A DNA stretch of 64,000 nt from Lucinisca nassula (Eukaryota; Mollusca; Bivalvia; Lucinida; Lucinidae). The notes beneath the pieces are model-generated. The model did not search any database. It was not told the origin of the DNA and saw nothing but the letters and a program-made list of their open reading frames with translations. A program made the position numbers and the translations under genes. The stretch lies in contig OY757010.1 of the NCBI GenBank assembly GCA_963580285.1, forward strand, positions 72,630,738 to 72,694,737, given 5' to 3'. This document shows, piece after piece, positions 25,001 through 39,300 of this stretch (position 1 is the first letter of the stretch; every line of letters starts with the position of its first letter).

Positions 25001-28000
25001 TAGGTGGCTTGCCGCTTAAGAGAATTTGCCGCTTAAGTAGTCAATATGCCGACGCCTAGCCACCGAAGTATCCGTTCGTGAGAATGTCCGTCCATCCGTC
25101 CGTAGACGCAACCTTGTGATGGCCATAACTCCTATACCCTTTGAGATTCATTGATAGTTCTTGGCACAATTGTTCACAAGGCTGAGACGGCGTGTCATGC
25201 GCAAGAACCAGAACTCTGGATGCCATACTTTTTTAGTTAACTCCCCTTTTAATAAAATAGAATGACTACCTTGTGATGGCCATAACTCCAATACCCTTTG
25301 AGATATATTGATGGTACCTGGCACAGTTGTTCACAAGGCTGAGACAGCATGTCATGCACAAGAACCATAACTCTGGCTGCCATGGTTTTTGAGTAATCTC
25401 CCCTTCCAATAAAATAGAGTGACTACCTTGTGATGGCCTTAACTCCAATACCCTTTAAGATATATTGATGATACCTGGCACAGTCGTTCACAAGGCCGAG
25501 ACGGTGTGTCATGCACAAGAACCACAACTCTGGCTGCCATGGTTTTTGAGTTATCTCCCTTCCAATAAAATAGAGTCCCTACCTTGTGATGGCCATAACT
25601 CCAATACCCTTTGAGATATATTGATGATACCTGGCACAGTTGTTCACAAGGTCAAGACGGTGTGTCATGTACAAGAACCACAACTCTGGGTGCCATGGTT
25701 TTTGAGTTATCTCCCCTTCCAATAATATAGAATCACTACCTTGTGATGGCCATATCTCCAATACTCTTTGAGATATATTGATGGTACTTGGTACAGTTGT
25801 ATATGAAGTTAAGCAGGTGTGTCACGTGCAAGAACCACAACTCTGGGTGCCCTGGTTTTTTAATTATCTCCCCTGACAATATAACCTTTTGATGGCCATA
25901 ACTCCAATACCGTTTGAGATATGTTGATGGTACTTGGCACAATTGTATACAAGGTTGAGACGGCGCTTCATGCCTAAGAACCACAATTCTGGGTGCTATG
26001 ATAAATATTTGAGTTATCTACCCTTCCAATATAACAGTATGACCAGCTTGTGATCTCCAACACCCTTTGAGACATATTGATGGTACTTTGTACAGAAATG
26101 CATGAGCTTAAGCAGGCATGTCATGCGCAAGGACCACAGTTCTGAGTACCCTGTTTTTTTTTTAGTTATCTCTCCTGAAGTATAATCTTGTGATGGCCAT
26201 AACTGCAATACTTTTGTGATATATTGCTGGTTTAATTCTGGTGCACTTTCTTTTGGTGAACAATCTTCTGAAGGCCATATTGGCTTTTGGTCAGGGGATT
26301 TGCCATCTCTTCCGATGGCTATTTTTGTTGTATATAGCAGGAGTCCATTTCAAAATTTAGGGGTGTCAGGTTGTGTTTTCATCAAAATTGATTTGGAAAA
26401 TGGCTTAGCTTATGGCAAACAGTGTAGGCCCTGATCAGACGCAGTGTCTGATCTGGGCCTGCACTGTTTAACACTTACCCGTTCTGGAGTTTCTGGTACA
26501 AAATGGGTTAATGAAATATACCTAATTAATAGTTGTGTTTGGGTCTTATACTGAAACATTTAGACAGAAACTGTTGCTAGGCTGTCAAGGGCAGTCTCCC
26601 TAGCTCAAGATAAGGCTGTTTTTTCATCTGAAAAGTACTGATATTTTTCTTATTTCTGCACAAAAAACATATGTTGTGGGTATTCATTAGAACCGCCTTG
26701 TCGAGGCGCTTCTAATGAGTACCCACAACATACATTTTCATGCAGAAATAAGAAAAATAATTTGGATACTGCCTCTTATCTGGGGCTATGAGTCTCTTAT
26801 TGAATGTCATTTATTTCAGCCACTCTGCCAGGTATGTGGGAGAGGACAATCACAGTGGGTAGTGCGGGGAAGACGTTCAGTGCCACAGGCTGGAAACTGG
26901 GCTGGGGTATTGGGCCCGCTGATTTAATCAATGCCTTACAAGTGCTCCATCACAACTGTATATATACTTGTCCTACTCCTATACAGGTACCATTATGAAA
27001 ACATGCCTATACAAATACATTGTCAATTTCAGCTCCGGAAGTACGAACATTTTAATATGAAAAATTGTGTTATTTTTCTTTTTTCTGCTCAAAATATAGA
27101 TTGTGGGTACCAGTTAGAACCACCCCATGGAGGCGGTTCCAACAAGTACCCACATTCTATATTTTAGAGCAGAAATAATAAATATAAGGTATACCGCTGT
27201 AAACCCCAGTTTTACTATAAAAATTGAGGTTCAAGGGGGTTAAAATATATGGACGTGATTTCCTGATGTCTTTTTTTTTTTTTTTACACCTTTTGTTAAT
27301 CATTTGGTTTGTAAATTTGAATAGAAACATTATATTATGCAATCTGATTGGCTGATAGCTATTCCTTCTAGGTTTTGCTAGAGCTCCGGTAAAATTTAAT
27401 TTAGCCATTTCTACCAGAATAAACTAGAGACACAGTAATCGTTTACTTATTAGCTAATTGCCACCATCCAACATCCTTAAATGAAGGAAAATATAACCAA
27501 AAATTTACATTCAATTTTTTTTTCTGCCGTTACTTAGCCGCCAGCTGGTAACGGATCTCTAGCCACTTCCTCCTTCCTGTATACGATGATATAGTGAAAT
27601 GGTACAGCTGCAAATAATAATTATTATTATAAAATATTACATTTCTAGGATGTGAGTCTATTCATTGCATCTAATTCATTTTCAAAATATTTTGTCTCAG
27701 GTGAGAAAATTGTGTGCAACTAACAACTATTACCTGATTGTGTGGTGATTAAATCATAGTCTCAAGATACTATTGTCTTCCTATCTTACTGCAAAGATTT
27801 TTTTGTTTGTTTGATTTCAGGTTTAACGTTCCCGTCAACACAGACGTTGCTTCCAATTTTGTGGGACTTTTACCCAACATTGAGATGAAATGACATCTCT
27901 AGCCCTGTCACCCAATGAAACCAATAGGGTTTATTAGCATGGATGGTCCGCCTCGCACCGCGTTTCCTGGACAGGCCTAGATCCTCTAAGCGGTTTACCA

Positions 28001-31000
28001 GTACTAGTGTGCGGGCCGGATTCAGCTCTGCGTGGAAGCATCTTGCAGCCCATAATATATTTCTTCAAGCCCCTATGGACGGGGGCGGCTTACTGCAAAG
28101 ACTTCACAGGGTCATTGCCTTTTTCCTACCCAGTACAATTATATGAATCCATTATCACTTAGAGTGAGTGAGTGAGTTTTAGTTTAACGTCCCACCAACA
28201 GCTAAGGTCATACGGAGACGGGACCTCGGTTTAAAGACTCATCCGAAAGTCTGGAGAAGCCCCGGATCAATCCTGCGATCCCTGGTTTACAAGGCAAGTA
28301 GCGTAACCACTATCACTTAGAGTAACTAATGAATGCTTGAGTGATTTCAATATCAGTTTTGTATTTTCATCCTTACGTTTGTTATTTATAATAATTTTAT
28401 CATATGAGGTCACATCTGAGAATGTAATAAAGCCATAAAATAAATTTGATAATCCACTAGTAGATTAAATATGCAAATTAGTTAGATACACCCTGTAACA
28501 TTATATGTACGACGTCCTTAACGACATCATGTTTATTAATGGCGGAATATTGACATTTTTTATGCCCCCGCATCATATGATGCCGGGGGCATATAGTTTT
28601 TCGGTTTTCCGTACGTGCGTACATGTGTACGTCCGTCTGTACGTGTGTGTGTACGTACGTACGTACGTACGTGATCCTGTAACCTCAGGTTAAAGTTTTT
28701 GTAACAGGTAGAGCCTGAACTTTTAGAACTCATATTTTCCTAACCATTTGATGGAACTGGTTCATCTTTGGTATGATGATAGATATAGGTCCAAAGTTTT
28801 ATTAAGCAATACCCCCACCCATGCCTGTGACCTCAAGGTCAAGGTCACAGACTTAGAAACTTTCAATGTTAAAGACTCAGGTTAAGGTTTTTGTAACAGG
28901 TAGACTTGAACATTTTAGAACTCATATTTTTCAAACCATTTGATGGAATTGGTTCATATTTGGTATGATTACAGATATAGGACCAAAGTTTTATTCAGCG
29001 ATACCCCCACCCATGCCCATGGCCTCAAGGTCAAGGTCATGGACTTAGAAATTTCCCATGTTAAAGACTCCAGTTAAGGTATTTGTACCTGGTAGAACCT
29101 GAACTTTTATGATGGCTTTGGTTCATATGATGATAGATATAGGTACAATGTTTTATTCAGCAATACCCCCACCCATGCCTTTGACCTCAAGGTCAAGGTC
29201 ACAGACTTAGACAATTTTAATGTGAAATATTTTAAATATCTCACATTTTCCAAACTATCATGGATTTGGCTTATGTATGCTAGGATGATAGATACAGGTC
29301 CAAATGTTTATTTGGCAATACCCCCACTCATGCCTATGGCTTCAAGGTCAAGGTCACAGACTTAGAAATTTTTAATTAGATATTTTAAGAGTTGATATTT
29401 TCCAAATCGTGTGATGGATTGAGTTGATATTTGATATGATGTTAGATACCTGTCCATTTTATTCAGCAATACCCCCACCCATGCCAATGAGCTCAAGGTC
29501 AAGGTCACAGACTTAAATTTTTTTAATTATCCCTGCGCACAACATAGCTCTAGCGGCTATATTTCTTCACTGATTTCAATATAACTTCGCACAAATGTTC
29601 CTTATGACAATACCTCAAAAGAGTTTGACTTTCAAGGTCAAGGTCACTGTGGCTATTTTTAGAAAAACTTTGTCATCGCTCTAGCGCCTGAATTTCTTCA
29701 CTGATTTCAATATAACTTCACACAAATGTTCCTTATGACAATACCTCGAACGAGTTTGACTTTCAAGGTCAAGGTCACTGTGGCTATTTTTAGAAAAACT
29801 TTGTCATCGCTCTAGCGCCGGAATTTCTTCACTGGTTTCAAAATAACTTCACACAAATGTTCCTTATGACAATACCTTGAACAAGTTTGCCTTTCAAGGT
29901 CAAGGTCACTGTGGCTATTTTTAGAAAAACTTTGTCATTGCTCTAGCGCTTACATTTTTTCACCAATTTCAATATTACTTCACACAAATGTTCCTTATGA
30001 CAATATCTCTAGCAAGTTCCACTTTCAAGGTCAAGGTCACTGTGGCTATTTTTAGAAAAACTTTGTCATCGCTCTAGCACTTACATTTCTTCACCGATTT
30101 CAATTTAACTTCACACAAATGTTCCTTATGACAATATCTCAAGCCATTTCGACTTTCAAGGTCAAGGTCGCTGTGGCTATTTTTAGAAAAACTTTGTCAT
30201 CGCTCTAGCGACTACATTTCTTCACTGATTTCAATATAAATTCACACAAATGTTCCTTATGACAATACCTCGAGCGAGTTCAACTTTCAAGGTCAAGGTC
30301 ACTGTGGCTATTTGTAGAAAAACTTTGTCATTACTCTAGCGCTTACATTTTTTCACCAATTTCAATATAACTTCACACAAATGTTCCTGATGACAAGGTC
30401 ACACACTTAGAAAATTTTGTTGCAACATGGATTTTCGGGGTGAGGCGGGGCCCTTGGCGGGGGCATCTGTGTCGTCTGGACACATTTCTAGTGTAAAACG
30501 ATCGTGAATAAAATGCACTTTTCTTGTTCTTTATTAATTGACTATCCTGTATTGTTCGGAGGTCATCCGTAATAACACTGAGGTCAAAAAACAATAATCA
30601 TGTTTTTAATGGTGTCAAGTAATAAAATTTTCATTAATCAAGTAATTTCATATTGGCCCAGTACAGGTCCTCGGTCTGCCGTATTGGCCTCGGCCTTCGG
30701 CCTCGGGCCAATACGGCAGATCTCGGACCTGTAACTCGGCCAATATGAAATTACTTGATTAATAACATTATAATATTACACAGTTGTTTAACTTGCACTG
30801 TTAAGGCTTATGACCCCAACAACAGTGTCACAAAGAGGTTGGGTGTAGTTTCATTGATCTGTGTTTATTGATCGTAGGTCATTGGAGTTGACTACAAAAT
30901 TTGATCTGTGTCCAACCTCATGTAAATTCTTTCAGGAGACAGTGGCCTGTGGGTTAGACCATGAAATGGCAGTATTAGATAAACCCAATGAATGCTATCT

Positions 31001-33326
31001 CAGGTCACTGGCAATAGAGCTGGAGCCAAAGCGTGATGCCCTGGGTAAAGTCCTGGCTGAACTGGGTATGACGCCTACGATACCTGAAGGTGGATACTTT
31101 ATGCTTGCTGATATCTCAAAATTAAGTAAGTCATTACAGTAACACAGCCATGTGCTATAATAATGCCTTTCAAACCTCATAGCTCAAGATAAGGCGGTAT
31201 TTTTTTCATCTGAAAAGTACTGATATTTTCTCTTATTTCTGCTTGAACATTACGAAAACACGCCTATCTAAATATATTGAAAATTTTGCCTCCAAAAAAT
31301 GAAAATTTTTACTGATGAAAAATTGCAGTATTTTTCTTATTTCTGCTCGAAACATAGGTTGCAGGTACTCGTTAGAACCACCTTGCTGAGGCGGTTCTAA
31401 CGAGTACCCACAACCTATGGTTTGGAGCAGGAATAAGGAAAATAATGTATACCCCTGCAAACCCCAGTTTTACTATATAAACGTTGGGTTATAGGGGGTC
31501 AAAATTATATAGGCGTGTTTTTGTGATGATAACATACGTTGTGGGTACTCATTAGAAGCACCTATGCTTTCATGCAGTTATAAGAAAAATAATATGTGAA
31601 GCCCCCTGTTTTGGGCTATAAAACCTCAAAACCAATTTTTTTTTTTTTTTTCATATGATCTTTTTTAATATTTTGCTTATTTCTGCTCCCAACTTAGATT
31701 GTGGGTGCTCATTAGAACCACCTAATTGTGGCTGTTCTTAAGAGTACCAACACTCTTGTGTTTTCAAACAAACATAATGAAAATAATCTATACTCCATTA
31801 TAGAAAGTGGGGTTTAAAGTGGTGTTCATTTCACAGGTTTGTTGACATGATGTACTAGAATTCTTGTTGGCACTTCTTTCTGTGTCGTTATAATTGAGAG
31901 TTCAAACAAACTGTCATTTTTTGCAGCCAGTAAAGATTCTTAACAGCCTTTGCATCCTCATTTACCATAACAATTCTAATTATTCAGACAACTTAAGGAC
32001 ATGCTATAATTCTCCTAAAACGTAAACAAATCTGTTTTACAATTCAGCAAAAGTTTCAAAAAGTGCAGATAGAATTGCAAATAGTGGGGACCCTGATCAG
32101 ACTGCTCCTGATGGAGAAATCTGGGTCTGAACTGTTTGCTTAGGCCTGTCTGTCCAAATACTTAGGATCATTACGGTATTTGCAGGGCTTTGGTGTCATT
32201 AATCTCAAGTAGGGTAAAAATCTCACAAGCGCATAAGCAACGTCTCCAATATGACTGAAATATTGTTGACACAATACAAACAATTACTAATTAACAAGTG
32301 TGTATATAGTATACATACAAGAGAAATCGGTCCGCATGATACGGCTCTCATTTCTTTCTTCTTACAGTATATGCAAGGTGACCTGCTGATACGAGCTTGA
32401 CGCCTGACTTATATCGTTTAACCACATTCTAATATCAATGACCTGGATCCATATTGAAATTCTTGAACTTGATTCGCTAAGAATCCAATCATGTAATCAC
32501 ATGGTTGGTTTGTCTTTTCACATGTGGTGAACAACAATGAAGTTGATTTTTGGCATGTTTTACCCTTTTTAACACAAGTCATGTAGACTCATAAAATGGG
32601 CAAAGCCTTTTCAAAATTTTATAGACGTCATTCCGATTTAATTTCAAAATACAATGTTGGACTTTAATCGTTTTTGCAACAAGGTATATGGAACCCGAAT
32701 TTTATGGTGACTTAGTATATAAATTCAGAAAAATATATAATTTCAATGATTTCAGCACCCAATTTTGTAATATCATTCTTCGATATATAAAGAAGCCTCT
32801 GTGGTGTAGTGGTTATGCTAATCGCCTTGGAAACCAGGGGTCGCAGGATCGAGCCCGGGCTTCTCATGACTTTCGGATGAGTCTTTAAACCGAGGTCCCA
32901 TCTCCCGACATAAAACTCAAACACTCACTCACTCACTCTTCAATATAAAAAGATTGGGTACAAATAAATGTTATACGACAGACTGCATGCATGGTAGTTA
33001 ACCCAGTCAAGGTTGACAACTTTGCTTCCCTGTTTAATTGCACACCGGTGGGTCAGGCCTCAGATTCAATGATGGTTCTAGCATAAAGGCTTACTGAAAA
33101 TTAGAGAAAATTTAATTTTGTGTATTGTTGGTTGGTGCCTGATGCTCTGTCTCTGGTCGGGCCCATCCGAGTCTAACTGTTGTTTTTCTTTTGCTCCAGC
33201 ATTTCAGTGGTTTCTTGCTGTCGAGTCCTCATGGTTGTTTCATCTCTGTGGTTGTTTGATTTTTATCCCCCACGAGAATCTTTGATTCGGGGGGCATATA
33301 GTATTTGCCCTGTCTGTCTGTTTGTT

Positions 33327-33362
<36 letters not shown>

Positions 33363-36300
33363 CCTGTCTATTTGTTTGTCTGTCTGTCCATCATAAAAAC
33401 TTTAATCGTGATCATAACTTCAAAAGTATTTGACCTAGCCCCATGAAACTTCACACACTTATTCACCATCACAAGGGCTACATTCTGACCAAGGGTCATA
33501 ACTCTGTTGTTATTTTTGGCTGAATTATCTCCCCTTGAAATTTTGCAAAAACTCAGAAATTGACTCCCACAGGGGACATTGGCCACCTATAGTGACAGCT
33601 GTTGTTGTGTCCTTGGAGATGTTGCACTGATGAGTTAAGAGGTCTTCATGCTGACTGAACAAATTATTTGTCTAAATTGCGACGGAAGTAAGGGCAAGGA
33701 TTGCAGTTGCGTAAAATCGATTTAAGCCCCCCAGTGTATTTGTTTCACTGACCGTTCCAAGGTGGTTCGGTGGCAGTTTATTTTTGTTGTGGTTTGTCTT
33801 TGAGTGTGTGTTTCGCTTATATTATTTTGTTTGGATAGCCAGTTGGACATTTTGTGGGAAAGTAACTGTCCTTTTGGCTTTTGCTATTGATGTTTCCATT
33901 AGAGTCTAGTTACTACATGTTAGTGTTTCTTTCCCTTTGGTGTCACTGCTGGGAGTTGTGGGTTAATTGTATTGATTCCTGATCATTGCCTTCACCACTA
34001 TTTTTTATAGGAAAAAAACTTTCATATAATGGAAAATCCAGGGTTTGTTCAGCATGTCAGAGGTCCGGACGAGAAAAACAACTAGAAATGTTAGTTTGTA
34101 TAATGTTAATCAATAAAATTGCCATTAATCAAGTAATTTCGGTCCAATACAGCTGAACTCGGACCTGTAACTCGGCCATTTCCCAATTACTTGATTAATT
34201 ACATTATAATACAAACAGTCTGTTCAGTTTTTGTTCAGTGCTGTATGTATAGGTATTCACGAAAACAAGATTCCTTCAGCCCAACAGGAAAAGCTGCATT
34301 CTTACCCAGCAGGGTCCAGTTGTTCAAAGCTAACAATTCTGTTAGTTAACCTGTCATTAAAACTGATCATATAATGTGGCTAATATGTTCATATTTTTGC
34401 AGAAAAAAAAAGTGATTAGCTTTTGCAATTTCAAAAGCTACTCTCATCTTTTACAGAAAATACCCGAGTACTAGACTTTGTACTTGCTAGGACTGTTAAC
34501 AATTTGGGGCCTGTTGTTCAAAGCATAGTTAGCTTAACGAGCTCGTTAGTGGTCATTTTGTTAACTGTTCTAGCAAGATTAATATTTAAAATTTTGGTAT
34601 TTTTGCTGAAAAAATGTGAGCAGCGTTTGCGAATGCAAAAGCTGCTCACATTTTTACTGCAAAAATATTAGCATTTTGCCATAATAAATGATCAAACTTT
34701 TAACGATACGTTAACTAACGACGTCGTTAGTTTTGAACAACTGGCCCCAAATGGGTTTGTTAAACTAAACAGGCTTTGAACAAATGGGACCAGATATTGA
34801 GGCTAACTGAAGTCATTACTTAATACTTATGATTGAAAACATATTGAATTGATTTGGGTTTTGCACAAATGGGAGTACCTGGAGAAAAACAACCTGACCT
34901 GTCATTGCAGAACTTACTTAACTTGTACTAAGGTCAAGTGTTTTTGATTTTGATGAAAATCATCTTTCAAGGTATTCAACAAGATGGATGATGGTACTAG
35001 CATTCATTTAATTCTGATGTGAATAAAAGAAGTGAAGTGGAATCAATACAATAAACCACACCTCCCATCAGAGACGTCAAAGGGAAAGAAATACAAACTT
35101 GAAATAACTAGACCCTAATGGAAACATAAGTAGCAGAAAGCCAAAGGGACAGTTACTTTCCCACAAAATGGCGAATTGGCTATCTAAAACAAAACGATAT
35201 AAATGATACACACATTTAAACATGAACTATAACAAAAATAAACCGAGACAGAGGAACCGCATTGGAACGGTCTGTGGAAAGTATTTCCCTGAGGCACATA
35301 AAAAAGTTTTGTTATGCCCCCACCATTCAAAGAATGGTGTTCTAATCGTGGAAGGGTATATAGTGTTGCCCCTGTCCGTCCATACGTTCGTTCGTTTGTT
35401 CATCCGTCTGTTCGTTCGTTTGTCCATCCGTCAGTCAGAAACTTAAACACAGTCAATAACTTTCTTATTTATGGATGGAATTTGGAATTACTTTGTAGAA
35501 ATGTTAAAAATCATGAGACAATGTGTCACATGCAAAACCCAGGTCCGTACCTCCAAGGTCAAGGTCATTCTTAGCGGTCAAATGTCAAAAATAGGGTCTG
35601 AAACTTAAACAAAGTCAATAACTTTCTCATTCCTGGATGGATTTTGAAATTACTTTGTAGAAATGTTAACCATCATGAGACGATGTGTCACATGCAAAAC
35701 CCAGGTTGGTACCTCCAAGGTCAAGGTCATACATGTACTTGGAGGTCAAAAAAAGGGTCTGAAACTTAAATGCAGGCAATTACTTTCTTATTTCTGGATT
35801 GATTTTGAAATTACGTTGTAGAAATGTTAACCATAATGAGATGCTGTGTCATGTACAAAACCCAGTTCCGTACCTCCAAGGTCAAGGTCATATTTAGAGG
35901 CCAAGAGGTCAACAGTCAAAAAAAGGGTCCGAAACTTAAACACGGCCAATAACTTTCTTATTTCTAAATGAATTTTGAAATTATATTGGTCATCATGAGA
36001 CAATCTGCCTGTCACAAAACCAAGGTCCTTACCTCCAAGGTCAAGGTCATACTTAGAGGTCAAATGTGAAAAAAAGGGTCCAAAACTTAAACACCGTCAA
36101 TAACTATCTATGGATTATTACGAACATAGACATATTTTCAGGAGGGGCATCTCTTTCTAGTTTTAGTCTGTATCTGCATGATCTATCTTTGATGAATTCA
36201 ACACTATCAAATTTAACACTGTCGCATTCAGTAATACCATGTCCTCACAAATAAGACTGTTGAATTCATTTTTTCCATCTGTCTAATTAATCCATTCTTA

Positions 36301-39300
36301 CCGGAGAAACCCGTAAAAAGGACATAAGCTAACAGTGCAGACCCAGATCAGATGCCCCATAATGTGGCATCTGATCAGGGTCTACACTATTTGCTAACAT
36401 AATTTTTCATCAAAACTAGAACAGAAATGTAAATATTGTCTTGATGCCCTTCAATTACAAATGGATTTGTCCAACACATAACAAAGGAAGTCCACCGGCA
36501 TATAAATCTGTTGGTTTCATTGGGCGGCAGGGCTTGAGATGTCATTTCATCTCGATGTCGGGTAAAATCCCACAAAATTGGAAGCAACATCTATTAATGT
36601 GACCTAAATAGTGTTGACAGGGATGTTAAACCATAATTCAATCAATCAGTATAAAATGGGTTAAAATAGACTTTATTGAACAACTTGTCCACTCAATCAA
36701 TTTTGACAGGTTTGACTGTATTGAAATTGACACAATTAATCATATGGGCCAGCACATGAGAAAACAGTACTTATTGCATAGGTAACCAGCAAAGTCTATG
36801 GCGAGACTGCACGTCTCGCCATAGCCTTTGCTGGCCGCGGACATGTACAGGAAACCAGACCTTGAGGTAGCTTTTACAGGAGACCAGACCTTGAGTTAGC
36901 TTCATGCAATTACTCTTGCATCTAGCCCTATGAGTAAGCTGCACATGCACATTTGAGAATGCTGAGGGCCTATTTACACCGTGGATCAGCTCATGTAAAA
37001 TCAGCCTAACAGTTCCTATATTTACCATCATGTTTATTGTAGAGATTGATATTCCTGATGATGGTACAAATGATCCATTTGATTTCAAGTTTGTAAGATG
37101 GATGACCAAAGAAAAAGTAAGTACTTTTTATGGTTCATTGACATCAGAGAATTAGGTGCAGTGATGTCATACATACTGCTCTTGTTCACTATTGGGCAGT
37201 TCTGTCTTCTTTTAATCTTTTTAAAATTTTATTATGACATCAGAAGCTTATTGCTGAACTAAAGTCATTTTAAACAAAGTTCTGCACCAGCCGTCATGTG
37301 GGTTTTAAGGTCGCATTTGAAGAGTTTGTATTGAGTTTTGGGCTTTTCTGTCACAATTTTACGCCCCCGCCCATCGGGGCTTGAAGAAATGGATGGGCTG
37401 CATGATGCTTCCACGCAGAGCTGAAATTGACCCGCACACGAGTACTGGTAAACTGCTTAGAGGATCTAAGCCTGCCCAGGCAAGGCGGTGCAAGTCAGAC
37501 CATCAATGCTTATAAACCCTATTGGTTTCATTCTGCGGCAGGGCTTGAGATGTCATTTCATCTCGATATTGGGTAAAAGTCCCACAAAATTGGAAGCAAC
37601 ATCTCCAGAATGACCTTTACAGTGTTGACTGGGATGTTAAACATCAAGTCAAATCAAATCAAATCTGTCACAATATTCCTGTTGGAATTGTAATTTATCA
37701 GTGCTTGAATAAGGATCATCCATTGTTATTTCACTGCAATAACATTTGTCGAGTCCCTCCAAAGATATTTGGTCATTTGGCTTACCGGTTTCATGTTCAA
37801 ACAGCTTCCTCAGGACCAGGCAAATGATAATGCATGAAAATCCATGGTTAACCCCTATATTCTTGCATAAATATCTATGTGCATGGCTGTTTAAAGCCAT
37901 TGTCAAATGGACCAAAAGCCATGCTCAAACAGCAAAAACCAAGTTCAAATCATGAAATTCGTGTGCTGTTTGAACATGGATTTTGAGCTTTTGATATCAC
38001 AAGACTGGCCTTGCTTTGTTTACGTTACATTGACCAACGTAATGTTATCGCCCTGAACGTACCTTTTTAGGGTTCTATGATGATGTCAGATGGTTACTGC
38101 GTAACAACATCATTGTAAACAACGTTCTCAACTGGCCGCCATGTTGATTCGCCAGTCGCATTTGAAGAGTATATATGGAGTTTATATGGAGCTTTGGGGT
38201 TGTTTTCGTCAAATTTGCTGTCGGAAATGTAAGTCATGTAAGAACAACAATCATCCATGGTTATTTCACTGCATTAACATTTGCCGGATCCCTCGGAAGA
38301 TATTTGAACATTCAGCCTGGCGGCCTCATGTTCACACAGCTTCCTCTGGACCCGGCAAATGTTAATGCATGAAAAACCATGATTGATCCCTATAATAATA
38401 CATGTACCTGTGTTTTAATTCTTGCAGAAATTATCAGCTATACCACCATCAGCATTTTATTGTAAAGAACACAAACACCTCGGAGAAAAGTATGTCCGAT
38501 TCTGTTTTATAAAGGTAATAATTTTGCTTTTCATGGCATTTTGTGTAGTGAGAAAAATAGATTTCACCAACTGTTGCAATAGTGTATACTTTATTTGCCA
38601 TAATCAAAGCACATGCTCTAAATCAAAGCACTGACAGCACTGGTGGTTTGATTGTCTCTTGTAGGCTTGAAATATGATCCTCAGTGGTGACTTTGACTGT
38701 TAACATTTACTTCAATCCTTACTTCCCTGTTCTGTAAGCAAACAATGTAGACCTGGATCAGACAGTGTGCTGATAGACCCTGATCAGATGTCACATTCTG
38801 TGGCCTCTGATCTGGTTCTACACTGTGTGCCATGCACAATCCATGATTCACATTCATGCAAAACATATTGACCTGTGACCTTGACCTTGATGTGTGACCA
38901 ACTTTGAAAAAAAAAGGCCTTGCCCGGTGACATGTTCGTGTTTCAAAAACACATCTTTATTGTTTATTTCACCACTGCTTCCAAGTCTTAACATCATACA
39001 TTCTGAACGTTGTTTACATCTTCTGAGACGCAACATTGACTTGACGTCAAGCATAATACTTTCCCCGAGTCTAAATATAACGATTGCATTTAAATAGTAG
39101 AGCCAGCTACTACGGGAAATATTTTCTTAGAGTAAATGAACCTTCCTAGGCAATAGGTGATTATCATTTTTAATTCATTGAGAAATTTTGCTATTTCTTT
39201 GTTATGCATGTAATAAATTGAGTTTTTTCATTCTCCTATTTGAAATATGGGATTTATAAACCGAGGGAGGTAAAACAATCCGATAAAGAAATGAGTGCCA

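Noticed and set aside
32998..34010. Repeat R8 as a gene fragment
   Set aside because: It contains gctccag and similar acceptor-like strings, but no conserved open frame exists between its three copies.
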